64,000 nt of DNA from Onchocerca volvulus (Eukaryota > Nematoda > Chromadorea > Rhabditida > Onchocercidae). The DNA lies in contig HG738139.1 of NCBI GenBank assembly GCA_000499405.2, forward strand, positions 318,564 to 382,563, read 5' to 3'. Numbering within the stretch: position 1 is the stretch's first letter; each line of letters starts with the position of its first letter. Positions 46,511-60,719 of this stretch are shown piece after piece. A program made the position numbers and the translations under genes. The notes under the pieces are model-generated. The model made no database searches and was not told the origin of the DNA. It was given only the letters and a program-made list of their open reading frames with translations.

Positions 46511-47987
46511 CATATTAGTGAATCTATCAAACATCAATTAATTCCTAACAAATTCAATAAATTTACATTCTCTAATGATTCATAGCTCAAACTGAATTTC
46601 TGATTAATTTCTTCTTTTCATAAAATTGCTTCGTTGAATAAATTTTTATTTTCTTATATCTGATGATGTATTTTCAATTCACTTTCTTGTTTATACTTAC
46701 AAATTGATCACATATTCGTAGCTTATTACTCCTGTTGTTATTATTATTACTATTGTTATTATTGTCATTATTCTTATTTAAGCCTTATTAAAAACAGAAG
46801 ATTTCGATATTTCATGTGAAGAGATATTTCCACCAATTAACTCATCTTTTTCTTCAACTTTTCATTATTAATTCGCATATTTAACTTTTATTACTATGGA
46901 TAAATTCCTTTCTCCAATTAATTTTTAGCACTGAAATAAAAAGTTTTTGTCATGAATTTTTGGTCATTTATGGCAGGTATTTAAAGTGATATTTTAACTA
47001 TAGTTTTTAAGTTTCGTTTCAAAATTCTTTATGAGAATCTCTGAAAAACTTTAAAAACTTTAACTAAAATTTTTTGAATTCCAAAGAACAAAATATTTAG
47101 TTTTCGTTCTTTTTCAAAAACTAACAAGTTAAATTTCGAGTGCAGACTACCCAAACAACGGAATGAATAAAATGCCATCTCCCTGCACAAAATTACCATG
47201 AGATGAGTATTTTCATTAGAACGAAGCATAAATCGCTATGAGACTAGCGTAATTTCTCGTCGAATCTGATTTCCTGGTTCCTCTCCTGTTCACATCATTT
47301 GGTTCGTTTGGTGCGACGTTGTGGTTGATTGGTTTTTTTTTTTTTTTTTTTTTCTTTGTTTTTGTCCATCTTACGATTTACTAACTAAGAGAAAAGGACT
47401 GCACAATTATAAGAACGTATATAGATTCAATGAAAAAACTTGTGTTTATTAAAAAAATTATCAGATAATAGAAGAAAAAACGCTGAATTTTCCCAGCAAA
47501 ATTTCCAGGGATTTTCATTTGTAGTTTACATGAAATCTTAAGATTTTTGATTTTAAGAAATCTCGTCTGTATTTCTCTCGAAGCTTACATTCATTTTCCA
47601 AAATATCTGATGTGTCAGATAACTGTACCTGGATAATTTTTTCTACATTTTCCTGAAAATCGAATCACATTTCTATATCAGAAAAGTTTGAAAATTTAAA
47701 ATCTTATTAAATGTGATTTGATGAGCAAACCGAGTATTTGAAGATCATTGAGATGAGAGATTATATCTATAAACATAATGTTGTATCATCTATGCGATCT
47801 TATTGCTTCTTATGATACTTTAAAATTGATAGACTACATTTCTGCATTTTCATTCTAACTGATTAAATAGACATATTTTGAATTCTGTTAATGGTAGCGA
47901 AGTTAATAGTTAACAGATTCGTCAATAAATTACTATTGTTTTTTATACAATTTCTAAAAAAAATTGCTATTAGCATTATTACTTTCC
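46511..47987. other. Spacer before the FAM162-like gene
   Basis: AT-rich DNA with T runs (about 47330-47353) and a short ATT-like tract near 46740. No exon supported. Confidence 0.5.
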
Positions 47988-47992
47988 AGATT
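47980..47992 (+). other. Probable spliced-leader acceptor of the FAM162-like gene
   Basis: TTACTTTCCAG ends at 47989, three bases before the ATG at 47993. The open frame extends further upstream but is low-complexity there, so I take this as the start. Confidence 0.5.
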
Positions 47993-49389
47993 ATGTTATC
48001 TTACATTCATTTTCCAAAGCGTCTCGCACCTTGGCCGTGGTACTGTGGCATACGTTATGGATCATCGACCACACCCGCACCAGGCCGAATATATTCACAA
48101 AGACAATTATTTGAAGTCAAAAGAGCCCAATTAATGGTATTATTCCATTATTTGTTTATTTATTTACAACAGCAGGTTCCTAAATACTACTATTCAGTCC
48201 CAAGTCAATGATCTATTCTGCCATGATATAATATCTAGTTCATGTAGATTCTGCACTTTTCGGCTCCCAAATCATGAGATTTGAATTATGTGTGATTCTT
48301 TGGTACTGAGTAGTAAAATACTGCCTCTAATTTTCTTTTTTTTTTTTTTTATTCATTCTGATATTATGGTTGGAAAACTTTAAAGTGCTGTAATATGTAG
48401 GGTTTTGAAATTGAAACAGTTATGAAATTAAATTTGGAACACCAGTTGATAATATTATTGCTTAAGGCGAATAATCCTGAAAAATATGCATTAGCGTCAG
48501 ATTTCTTGGCACATCGGGCTGATCGTCCGAAAAATTACAAGCCAGAAGCACCTACAGGTATTTTTTTTTTAAATCATCTTAGATAATTTATTTATCAAAA
48601 CCATGAAGATGATTAAATGAAGTAAATCATGGTTTGAATAACTTTCTGATGTGACATTATATTATGATATACTATCAATAATCCAAATAACTGTTTTGGT
48701 AATGATTAAGGTATTTGTTTCAAATTGATTCGAATAAAAATTCTCATCATAAGGAAATTTTTTTTTTCTTTTCCCTTCTCTTATTCTCTAGTCAATATTC
48801 TTTCAATTTTTTTGCCATCATTTGTTTTTAAGTTTAAGAATTAATTTAGTTATATGATTTTCAGGCCGAACCATTACCCCTTCTCCACAAGAGAAAAGAC
48901 TTCTCGTTCTAACCGGGATGTACAAACGTGAGTCTGATATTCCAGAATTTATCAGGTAATAAAGAGTTCTAATTTTGGCTTTCTTTAATATTTTCAAAGC
49001 AGAGAAGGAATAGTTTTAGAAGACTGAAAGGGAGAAATTTTTAAGACTAACCAAGAAAGTTTTCAGAAATAATATTAATATTATTTTCCATTAGGAAGGA
49101 TTCCCTGATTTTTTTAAATGATTAGAGATATTTATAATCTTTTTTTTTTTTTTACGCGAAATAATCTGATCGAGTTTCAATGCCTTCATTTTTATATAGG
49201 TATTTGAATTTAACAATCTATAATTTGTTTCAGTTTCTTTTTGCATATTTTAGTGAAGTGCGTATTGCAATGATGAAGGAACGTCTGAATTTCATGGTAT
49301 CAATTTTCTATGTGGCGACATTTATCATCGCATTTTTAACGACGATAAAGGCAATGTATCGTACAATGACTATAGCAGTGGGTGATTAA
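47993..49389 (+). CDS. FAM162/UPF0389 family mitochondrial membrane protein
   Basis: Four exons (47993-48136, 48467-48557, 48865-48955, 49254-49389), phase-consistent, 153 aa. The family hallmark is TPSPQEKRLLVLTGMYKRES followed by DIPEFISEVRIAMMKERLNF, then a single membrane span (FMVSIFYVATFIIAFLTTI) and a short tail. This matches the human FAM162A pattern (PSPWDKK, then WTG.., IPE.., then one transmembrane helix). FAM162A is a mitochondrial protein linked to hypoxia-induced death. The N-terminus is basic and has few acidic residues (FPKRLAPWPWYCGIRYGSST), fitting a mitochondrial presequence. The role in nematodes is not known to me. Confidence 0.8.
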
Positions 49390-52300
49390 GATATTTATGA
49401 AATCCTATCAGTGGATCGATAAAATTTATAGACTTTTGTAAAAATTTTTGCTTCATGTGATATTTTTTATTCTACTATGCAGATTTGTAAGCAATGAAAG
49501 AATATTTCATTTACGTCGAATCTTGCATCTTTATTATCTCGTTTAGACTTTTTAAATATTCTTCGTGGCATTTATCAAAAAATAAATTTGTACTGTCCCT
49601 TGAATTCTATCCATTAAGTATGCTCAGTAATAGGTAATTGGCATGCTATAAATTGCATACATCAATCTTTACTTCACTCCTGTTTCCAATCATTTCAAGT
49701 ATTCAGCTTTAAATCTGGTTGTTTTTAATTCCCTTAGCATTATTCAATCTTAAATTTTCTTCCTCTTTCCTTTTTTGGTTGATCTGGAGACACTTTAACT
49801 ATTCTTAAATTCTCGCAAGCACAAATCCTAAACGAGTTAAGACCTCATAAAACTTTTAAATTGAAATTTCTGAATGTGTTGTGCACTTTTAGATTTTTAT
49901 TGTAACATTGTCAGTATTAATTACCAGTTATTGATGGCAAAAATCTAAATGATGCAATTATACTCTTTGTAATTTATAGCTTTTTATTGCAATTTATGAC
50001 TGATCTACATAAGTATTTCGCTCACAACATATGTACTACATATGTTTTTTTTAGTGTTCCGAAAAGTAGTTATATGTAGATTATTTAGGTCTTCATATAA
50101 TTTCCAAATTTTACTAAACTTACACTTTATTTCCTTCACCAAGAAATTTTTTATACGTTTTCTCACTTATTGTACTTGATGGCATTAATTTAGTGGTGAT
50201 CTTGAAATTAGATCTGAATGGGTAACACCTTGGTACTGTTGTTTTTGAAAACGCTAGTTAATGCAAATTCTGGATTTGCAAAAAAGAATGGATGATATGA
50301 TTCATGAATGAATTCAAATTTTTAGAAACCAGCTTGAAATTTGGAAATTCATGAAGCCAGGAATGAAAATATCAAGTTGCAAGATTTTAGTGATTTAAAT
50401 ACTTTTGAAGGATAGTTTAGATCTGCAATACCTGTACCAAGCTTCTAAAAATGCATCTTAACATAATTGATGTTCATTATTTTATACTGGGTTGAAATAA
50501 TTAAAGGAAGTTCTGGAATATCTTGCGTGGTGCATTTTTTTATCAGTTTATTATTATAAAAAATTACGGATTTAACGCTTGATAATTCTGAAATACTAGT
50601 GCAAACAAGTTTTGTTCAATTCCTTAGTGGCTTCCATGGGATGTTTTGTCGAGATTTCTCAGAAAATTTGATATAAAGCAAAAGTAGGAGAATCCGAACA
50701 CTAATACTTCTTTTTTTTTTCAAAAAATAATTTAAAAAACTATTTAGAAAAATTAAAGATATTCCCATCTTTATTCATCGTTTTTTCATTATGTAGTAAT
50801 GCTGAGGTATTATTAATAATTGAAAAAAGATTTTGACCTGGAAACAGGTTATGTTTCGGAAAATTTCATAAGTTATAAAAAAAAGAATTTAATGGGAGTC
50901 ATTGCTAATGTTTGCTGCAAAGTAATTCTTCAATTTTCTAAAAATCGGTCATTTGCATCTTTTTTGATTTATTATGTAGCAGACTGGAAAAATATATTTT
51001 TAGTGATGGAATGATTTGTAATATTCACGATATCAATTTTCAAATACCATTCGTTCTCCTTATCATTTTATTTTCTTCGAAATTTCTACATCATATAAGT
51101 AGATAATTTTGAAATTTTAAATAAGTTGATAAGAATGTCAATAACCTTTGAATGTGATGATTAATTACTCATTAAAAAGAAAATTATGTATGTGATTGTG
51201 GTAGGATCTTTGTATGAAATTAATAGACGAATAAACTGATACATAATGAAAATTTTAGTAATATTGCAATTTGAGATAAAGTTTCCGAAAATTTTTTATA
51301 ATATTATGTTAAAATTATTTAGAAATTTTTGCAAAGAAAGTCAGTTTAAATTCGATGATTAAACAATTCGAAGATAGATGAAATCAGATTCATCGCATGG
51401 AAATTTGCATAAAATTGCAAATAGATCACAGAATAATACTTCAAACTGATTTGGCAATAATAATCTTAATGTTAGTAGAAATTAGTAGAAAGAATTGACA
51501 TGATAAAATATAATGAGATATAAGAAATGGAATATATATCACATTGTGGAAAATAGAAAATATCAAATTGCTAACTATTTCTGTGGTACGGAAGAGAGAG
51601 AAAAATTTCAATAATATGCAGTCTTAAATGAGCTAATTTTAAATTTATGAAATATTCCACTGATACCATCGCAATCACAGGAGGAGAAAGATTGAAAAAA
51701 CAATTGATATAAAACCCTGGATAACGTCTGAATGATTTGAGTTTAATGTCCCTCGAATTAATATGCAAAAAGCATTCTTGTGGTAAATGATCAAACAATT
51801 GTAAAGATTTTGAAAAATGTTAAGAAAGAATCATTTTAAATTGTTAATTAAAATACAATATTGTTATGTAAATCTATTAAAGTTCTGCTATTTTTGATAA
51901 TATCTACAAATTAACCCATTATAAATTTGTAGAAAAAAAGTTTTCATATGAGAATGCCATATTTAAAAGATAAAATGGGAACTGAAATAATTCCATTGTA
52001 TTATTATTTATTCAGTATTTATCTTGAATTTACATATTCCATTTTTAAACTAGTATTAAATTAAATTTCATCTTATTGCAAAATTTTTTATTTTAGGAGA
52101 AAAAAAAGCTATCAAGTGACATATTTATGCTTGGTTCCAATTCAACACTTTACGTTCCGCTATAAAAAAATGAAAAAAAAAAGGACATTTGTTTCCAAAA
52201 TTTGATTTAGTGTGTAATTATATAAGCATTTATGCCCTCGGGTGATTAAAAAGTTTTATTGTTAAAAATGAAATGGAAAGGAATGAGAAAAGCTCAAATT

Positions 52301-52405
52301 GAAGGGGAAAACAGCAACGATTGATTCCAACCAAATTTTTAATTGAATTGTTAAAAAAAAAAAAAGAGAAACCGAACAAGTTTCTGATCAGAAATAATTA
52401 TATAA

Positions 52406-52406
<1 letters not shown>

Positions 52407-52447
<41 letters not shown>
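52407..52447 (+). repeat. A41 homopolymer
   Basis: Forty-one consecutive A. No flanking coding remnant was seen to suggest a retrocopy. Confidence 0.9.
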
Positions 52448-52448
<1 letters not shown>

Positions 52449-54251
52449 GCAATAGAAAATTCCAATTACTGATGACATAATGTGACAAAATTATATTGCT
52501 ATCACTTATTTCACCACTTGTCGGATAAATGTTGTAATTTTTGTTTCCGAAAATTGTGAATATATTAATTAGCAAAATTAGTTGCAGAAAATTATCAAAT
52601 ATCGAATTTTATTTCATTTTTTTTTCAATGAAATTTTATTTACAATACATCAAAAGTACATAGAAGTTGTTAGATATATATTTAAATGATATTTGAAAGA
52701 TATTTAAAAGTTATATCCTAAATCAATTCTTGATAGCAATATTCTGCCAAAGAATGCAATTTTTTTTAAAAAAGAAAAAAGTTTATTTAATCTTGAATCA
52801 TTCGGATTTGCTTCCTCGGATTTTGTTCTTGTAAACATAATCGTGTTTGATTTTTAGATAATTTGGCAATAGCAATTTCAGAAAACAAAATTTAGTCTTT
52901 TTTTTAATATAAAATTAAGTAGAATGCTTTTGTTATATAAAAAATTAAAAACATAGAATGCAATAATTTTGTGGATAGATTCTTCAAGATACAGCAAGTA
53001 ATATTGCCTTTTGACGATATAATGTAGTATAATTTATCAGTAAGATAAGTTTATTAATATTTTCTTCTTTTTTTCATAATAATATTTGAAATTTAAGTAA
53101 TACTCGTAATGGAAAAGTTATTATGAATTCGAAAAAGCTACTATTTCTTAATGACACCATTACATGCGAAAGACAATAAAATTTCAAGAAAAATCTTTTC
53201 CTATAAATCAAAAATATGAATTAAAAATTTTAAATCGGTTTTTAAAGTGAAAAATATAATTCAAATAAAATCACAAATCGTTCGAAATTTTTAGAAGAAT
53301 TGAAAATGAAAAACCAAACATTAAAAAATAAAAAAGTGAAAAAAAATTTTGTTTGTCTTATCAATATATCACTTAAAAATTTTTATTTTATCTCTGATTC
53401 TAAGAGTTCACCAGATTCGAATTTCAAAATTGCTGGCATTATTCAGTACATCAAATTTCTGTTTCCGAATGCCATATAATTTCATCGCTAAGTTTCATAA
53501 CTGTGAAATAAGACACTAACATAAATACTAATCATTTTATCTGTAATTAAACTCAGAAATCAACTGAAATTTATAATGTATTGTCTGAATTTTCACAAAA
53601 AATGAAAAAATAAAAGTTAAGCCCTCATGAATATGGAAATAAAATTTGTTTAAAGTTAAGCAGACAAATTATAAATAAATTTGTTTACAGCAAAATAATC
53701 TTTGTAAAATCAAGAATAGTTAATTTATTCGGAATGTCAAAATTTCAAACATCAGAGTTAAATGTTTATTATATTAATTTGCTTAATCGCAAAAACAAGA
53801 AACACAACAATTTCAAACATACGAAAATTTAAAGAAAATTGTTTTTTTTTTTTGGTATGAAATCATTGAAAATTGCTTTTCATCTTTAACTATTCTCTGT
53901 TTTTTTAACTTTTCTTCCATCTTTCTTTTTTTTTTTTTGACCTTTTTGTGTCACCTTTTAATGAAAATATTTTTTATTTTTAGTTTCCAATTTCTTTAAA
54001 TACTATTTTTTTCTGTCATCTTACATAATATAATTATTTTATTAATGTATACTTTCTTTTCATCTTTTCTTCCTCATTTTTTTTCATTGCTTTTCTATGT
54101 TAGCAAATTTCGTTTTTCAATCTATGGTAATTATATTAAACTGCGGTGAAATTTACCATAATTTGAACGAGGTCGGGAAAGAACTGGATTTCTTCCAGAC
54201 ACCTCAGAAAACCATGGCACTTTTCAAGCAAATTCATTACAAACACAAACA

Positions 54252-54272
54252 AACACACACACACACACACAG
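54252..54272 (+). repeat. (CA)n microsatellite
   Basis: About ten CA units in a longer AC-rich stretch. Confidence 0.9.
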
Positions 54273-55750
54273 AAACATACAAAAACATGCACACATCAAA
54301 ATAAACAGTGGTATATAAATGGAAATTCGAGAGTTGTTATTACCGAAATTCATTGCTGAAATAACAAATTCTAATTTATCAGTCCAAACATTCGATAATT
54401 CCTAATTTATTATTTAATTTTTAAGAAAATTTCTTCTAATTTTATGTATTCTATTTATCGCAACTTTTTTTTCTTTTTCTTTTTTTTTTTTTTTTTTTTG
54501 TTTTAGACTCATTCAGTTAAAAGCAGGAAAAAATCAGGAAAAAAATGTTGTTTTTTTTTACTAACTTGTTGTAAATTAAATTTTCTTGAGCAAATCTCAA
54601 AAAATTAGAATTATTTACAACATTAATATAAAATGGTAAGTTTAGTATATTGAAATGAGTATATTGAAAATTGATAAAATTTAAATTTCCCTAAAATTTT
54701 AAAAAACTTTATTGCAAATATAAAATGTTAAAATTTGCGATTTCAAATTGGTGCTCAATATCATATATGATTATATTAGAGTTAACTTGAATAGAAACAA
54801 TAAGAATGATTTTTATCTGAATTTATAAATATTTCATTATATTTGTGAAGAAAACTATAAAAACAATTTGTAAATGTATAATGTCATAGAAGTTGCTTTT
54901 GCTTGGCTTAGAATTTTGCCAGGTAAAAAAGTTTTGCAAAAAAAGGAAATATCTGAAGTAAATGAGATAAAATCAGATCAAAAAAAATTTTTTTGCCTTA
55001 ATTTATGTAACACAATAACTAAAAATATGACTTTTTTATAATCCGCGAAAATTATCAACCAATTTTTTTTTTATTTTTAGAATTAACAAAAAAAAAACAG
55101 CCATGTTATCTTCCATGTTATTTTCATGTTAACTATGTTATTTACAAACTATGTTGTTTTTTTAAAGTTATGGAATTTCTGGAAAATTCTCTTTGAACAA
55201 TGATCATCATTTTCAAGCCATCAGCTGTCACATATTTTTTCATTTTCTAAAAACTATTTGACTTTTGGAATTTTCAAAAATTTTTTTAAAAATTTTTCAA
55301 CGGATTATGATAACCATTTGCATATTTTTTGTCATATTTATCGCAATTAGATTTATCAACAGCAGTTATCGAAAAGTATTAACATTTAAAATATTTTTAA
55401 TCAAATGTATAAACTAAAATATTTGTATAAACTATATTGAATGCTATTCCTTAATTTTTTTGACACACAAAATCTATGATTCCTTTTCACTAGATAAATT
55501 CTTTTGAAGAAACCCATCAGTTCATCGAAAAAACAACTGATGACTCAAATGACACCATGCTTGTTAAAACCATTGTATAAAAATTAGAAAAAAAACTCCT
55601 ATAAGTTCATATTTTATTGTAAAAATTCACTGGAATATGATCCTGAAATCTATAACAATATATACATGCTAAATTTGCATGACAAAATCAAAGTTGTCTT
55701 TTCATAAAGCAATAAAAAAACGCAACAAAAATCAAATACAGAAATTTGAA

Positions 55751-55763
55751 ATTTCAGATCACA
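55751..55763 (+). other. Probable spliced-leader acceptor of the tyrosinase gene
   Basis: TTTGAAATTTCAG ends at 55757, six bases before the ATG at 55764 that opens a clear signal peptide. Confidence 0.5.
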
Positions 55764-58700
55764 ATGTGGTTTCTATCATTATTCATTTCTCTAATATTCG
55801 CCGTCGAATTTATTTCTGGCCAAGCTGAAAATAGCCAAGAGCCAAGTCGCTCCATTCGAAATTGTGATCAGGCCCCAACACCAGCAATTCGCTCAATATG
55901 TTTAAATGTAAACCTACTTTGACAATGCTCTAATAGAATTATTTATCATATCTATATTTCATCTTGTCTGTCCATGTTTTATTAATGATATTTCTACTTT
56001 TACTGGCTTTATGTTTAAAAATTTAGAGTTAAATTTTCTACTTTGAAACAATTGGAAATTAAAAAAAAAAAAAAAAAAATGATTGCTTCGTTCATTTTCT
56101 AGCTTCAAAGAATGGCGAATAAATCGAGACGAAATTTGGAGCGAGAATCCCGAGTCGAAATTCAGCCTCCTGGTATTCCAGAACATTTAAGACCTGGTAT
56201 AGTAGCACCAGGTTCAAGAGGTCAAGTGGCAAGCAATCCATATGATTGCATGACACTTACTTGTCTCTGTCCTTATTTTAGGGTAAATTTTTCATTACAA
56301 TTCTAACAATTCTAATGACTTATAGATTTCGAATTATTTTTTGGATTCAAACAATTGCTAACTCGAAACTTAAAAATCTGTCGTGAAACATTACTCGTTT
56401 TCGAATTTAAGTGAATTCGAATTTTTTTTTTTTTTTACAGGGTAAAATCGATCCACAAAATCAGTGTATACTGGGAAATGGTCAAATTATGGCAATGGCA
56501 TTCCGTAAGGAATACCGAATGCTTACCGAAGATGAGCGATTACGGTATCACAATGCTCTTAACATATTAAAACGAAGCGGAGAATATGATCGGCTTGGAA
56601 GACAACATCAAGCTGTTTGTACTTCTTTTTTTTAATGGGATATTAATTAAGTTTTGAGAATGGATGAATAAAGACAGCATTGGAATGGAAAGAAAAATTG
56701 ATGCAAGTTTGCTAAAATTTCTTGAAATAAGCACCAAAATATGCAAAAATCAAGAAAATTTATTCATTGCTTACCAGAAAAACGATGAAATTCAATCATT
56801 TATAAAATTTAACATACACAATCTTGTTGACAATTGTACACATTTATTACCTAATTCGTTGTCTAAGGTTGCGGGAAGTGGTGGTGCACATTCCGGACCC
56901 GGTTTTCTACCATGGCATCGTGAATTCATCAAGAGGTACCGTAGTTATTCAGTTTTTCTTCTTAAAAAAAAATCAATTGTCACTAAATTTCATATTGAAC
57001 ATTTTCAAAAAAATATTGTAAATGTCGTCTATTTTTTACAAATTTCACTTCTTAAATCATTACTTGATTTTTTTCATTTAATATCAATTTAATAGTTTTT
57101 TGCTATCAGCTAAATTTTTTTTGAAATGAAATGATTGAATCTTTGAAATGAATTCCGTTTAGATTCGAGATTGCCCTCCGCCTTATTGATCCATCAATTT
57201 CCGTGCCATATTGGGATTCCATTCTTGATAGCTATCTACCGGATCCGAGAGATTCCATCTTTTTTAGTACAATTTTCATGGGTGAAACTGATTTCTTCGG
57301 TAATGTTATCACTGGACCGTTTGCTTATTGGAGCACAATTGACAGACGAAATGCTATAGTGAGGTTAGTAATTAAACTAATAAAATAAGCAAAAAAAAAT
57401 TAATTAATTGCCAAAAAATTTTCACAACATTTTATTTGGCTCTAATAAAACCATCAATATTTGATCAATTTATCAAACTAATACTTTAGATAATTAACAT
57501 AACTAGCAATGTTTTTTATCTTATCTTTAAAATTTTTGTTTATCAGAAATCTTGGCCGCGAAGGACAACTTTTCACGGAATGGAATATACAGCAAGTAAT
57601 GCAGCAAAATATGATCCAAAATATTCTAGCATATACTGCGCCAATGCAAGGTTTAGATTGTCTTGATTTAAAATTTTTTTAAAATCTATTGAATTGCTTT
57701 TTTTTAAATCAATTTAATTCGCCTTTTCTAAAAAATGATTTAATTTATTTTTTCAATTCCCAAATTCACGTGTAAATTTTAAAAAGAAGAAATCAATTAT
57801 ATTAAATATGATAAAGATACCTTATTCAATAATATTACAGAGATATTTTGATTTTTAAGAATTTCATCATTATGATTCTTTTTCTTTTAATTTAAAAGAA
57901 GAAATCAGTTTTTCTTTTTTTTTTTTCAGGATGTCCATATCCAGTAAATTTCGGTGCATTGGAGTATTCACATTCTAATGTCCATCTCTGGGTCGGTGGT
58001 CACATGAAACCACCGGAACAATCAACCAGTGATCCGATATTCTTTTCTCATCATGCATTTGTTGATTTTATTTGGGAATTATGGCGACAAAGTGTTCAAC
58101 CTGCATGGGCTCGAGAAATGGTTCATTGTCGTTCTACTTCTTACTTATTGATAAAATACTATTATGACATTGTTATGATAAGCTAATTTAAAAATAATGA
58201 TATATTATGACTTTATCTTATTAGTATTTATGATAACAAATATTTTTAAAATTTAATAAAATTTCATAAAAATTTTCGTTTTTAAGGTTATTTATTTTTT
58301 TTCTAGGCTTATGCACCAGATATACCAGCATGTGCTGATCCACAGCATTTTAGTTATTCATTAATGAGACCATTCTTTACTCTTTATAATCGAGACGGTA
58401 AGTTTTCATCTTATATTTGATTACAATTAAAATATTCTGTTCTAATTAAAGTAATACCCTTATTTTGACAACATTTATTCTTGTTAATACTAACAAATTT
58501 TATATTATAAAAGAGAACATTCTTAGATGGAAGAACCGGCTTAGATAAATGGCATTTTGAAAAGCGAAAGTTTTGATAGATTTCAGAAGAAAGTAGACGG
58601 AACTTCTTTTACACACTCAGTTTAATTTTAACAAATTTATCATAATTATTTATCAAATATCTGATGGAAATGAAAAATGTCATTAGAAAATGAGACAGAA

Positions 58701-60719
58701 TGTCTGATGGAACCATGCGACGACAACTTGCTTACATAGAAGAACCGGCTTAGATAAACTAGCTTTCTGAGAAAGAGAAAGTTTTGTTGAGTTTTAGAAG
58801 ACTGATGGAACCGTTCGTAAATAATCAAATTTAGTATAAAATCAAATTATTTATCAAATACCTGATGGAAATGAGCGATATAATTACAAAATGAGACAGA
58901 ATGTCTGACAGAATTATGCAACGACAACATGCTTACATTAAAAAACCGGATTTGATAAAATAGCTTTCTGAGAAAGAGAAAGTTTCGATGAGTTTCAGAA
59001 GAAGATAGGGAGAACCGACTTTTAAGTAGTCATTTAATTTAAACAAATTTAGCATGATATTAAATTATTTATGCAATACCTGATGGAAGCGACAAATATC
59101 ATCATGAACTGAGACAAATGTCTGACAGAATTATAGGACAACATGCTTAAATGAAGAAACTGGCTTAAATGATAATAACATTTTGAGAAAGGGAAAGTTT
59201 TAATGGGTTTCAGAGGAAGATGAATGGAAGAAATTTAGTCAATAAAAGCGTAAAAATATTAAATAATTGACAAAATTATATGGATAATTTCGAGTAGCGT
59301 GCAAAAAAATAAGTTATGAATGAAGAGCACATGCAATTGAATAAGTTGAAATAGAAGCGAAAATTCAAATACCGATTATTATTGATTTAAAATTTTTATA
59401 TAGTAAAAAATGCCTCAGTTGTTTCATGCGGATAAATATTGTTCTGTATAACATTATGCGAATGATATTTCAAAAAAGGAAAAAGGTTGCGAGGAACTGA
59501 TATATTTGTTTGCAAAATTAAAATGTGTTAAAGCTTTGATTAAAAAAAAAAAGAAAAAAAGAAAAGGAAATCGTATTTTTCGAAACAGAGAGTATAAACT
59601 TTCAAGTGCCAGTTTTATTTTGTGAAAGTTATTTCAGGTTTGTCGAATATGTACACAAATCAAATGTATCGTTTTGAGTCACGTCCTAAATGCACTGCTG
59701 AAAAGCCAACTTGCGGTACACCTTACTTGTTTTGCGATACCCGTGGTTTTCCTCATTGTGTTTCCAAAATTAAATTAAATGGTCTGTGTATCGGTTTCGA
59801 AGGTTTTGATGCCTGCTTCGATGGAATTTGTCAGATGGGACGATGTAGACCAGGTCCAACACCAGCGGTAACTTATTTTATTTATAAACAAATTTGTTTA
59901 CTCTTAGGATTTTAATTTCTTATTTGAAAAACTCGAAATTCTAGAAATTCGAAAGCTCTTGTTTTGGAATGGAAATTCAAAAAAAAAAATTGATAAGATT
60001 TTAAAATTCTTAAAAGAAATTTTTTACGACAATTTTTTTTTTTGATTTATAAATTGAATTTCTATTGAAGCATTTTTAGCCTTTTGTGCCACAAACACAA
60101 CTCTCACAAACGCAACAGACGCAAATTTTGCAAAGACAAATTCAATTTGTGGATTGCTTCAATCGACATCCATGTTGTGAAACTTGGGCAAGTCTAGGTG
60201 AATGTCGTCGAAACGGAAATTTTATGAGACAGTTATGTCAAGCTGCATGTCACCTTTGCAAGCCTTCATTTAATACTGCTTCCGGTAAATTTCGATGAAT
60301 ATGTAAATGATTATGAAAATTTTACATTATTTTACTGATAAGAGAGTGACGATAATACAATTACATAACTTTGTCTTTTTGTATTGCAAAATTTGTTTTT
60401 AAGCAAAGAAATACAAGAAAATATATGTAAATCTATCTCTTAGTTCCAGTTTTACTTTCCCTCCGCTTTGTTTCTTTTGTTCTGTTTTATTAATATTTGA
60501 AATATTTCAGAATGTGTTGATCGTCATATTTCCTGTAGACAATGGAGGATCAATGATCAATGTCGGGGAAGTTCAGATCTGTTTATGCAAGAAAATTGTC
60601 GTCGATCATGTGGCTTTTGTGGTACTCCCAAAAATGCTTCATGTCCAATTCCAGCACCGGTTATTATTGCTTTCTATTTTTCTTCACCAAAAAAAGGAGT
60701 AACAAACTATTCATCTTAA
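55764..60719 (+). CDS. Secreted tyrosinase with two C-terminal ShKT domains, 11 exons
   Basis: Type 3 copper oxidase that oxidises phenols, probably for cuticle or eggshell hardening. Exons: 55764-55907, 56103-56282, 56441-56614, 56868-56935, 57163-57363, 57547-57650, 57930-58120, 58307-58397, 59638-59867, 60080-60284, 60511-60719, all phases matching, about 598 aa. Signal peptide [19 protein letters not shown]. CuA ligands lie in RQHQAV (H164), [16 protein letters not shown] (H174, H183); CuB in [13 protein letters not shown] (H305, H309) and [15 protein letters not shown] (H332). A nematode-type Cys-rich block follows ([16 protein letters not shown]), then a Gln/Thr-rich linker ([11 protein letters not shown]) and two six-Cys ShKT modules (about 60152-60260 and 60513-60615). 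ShKT domains are common in nematode secreted enzymes and do not by themselves make this a toxin. Intron 8 holds a tandem repeat. The stop at 60717 is one of three possible ends. It belongs to the tyr family; which member is undecided. Confidence 0.93.
58523..59241 (+). repeat. Diverged ~210-base tandem repeat, 3.5 copies, in a tyrosinase intron
   Basis: Copies begin near 58523, 58736, 58937 and 59151 (the last partial), so the unit is 201 to 214 bases. Landmarks in each are AAGAACCGGCTTAGATAAA (or variants), GAGAAAGAGAAAGTTT, then TACCTGATGGAA and GAGACAGAATGTCTGA in the full copies. Substitutions and small indels show the array is old. Confidence 0.9.

Larger units (their letters stand above)
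49390..55750. other. 6.4-kb region without recognised genes
   Basis: The region is extremely AT-rich. Open frames on both strands are short and low-complexity. It holds A and T homopolymers (A41 at 52407-52447), a (CA)n tract (54252-54272) and nothing that resembles an exon with proper splice sites and family similarity. I found no RNA gene in it. Confidence 0.5.
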
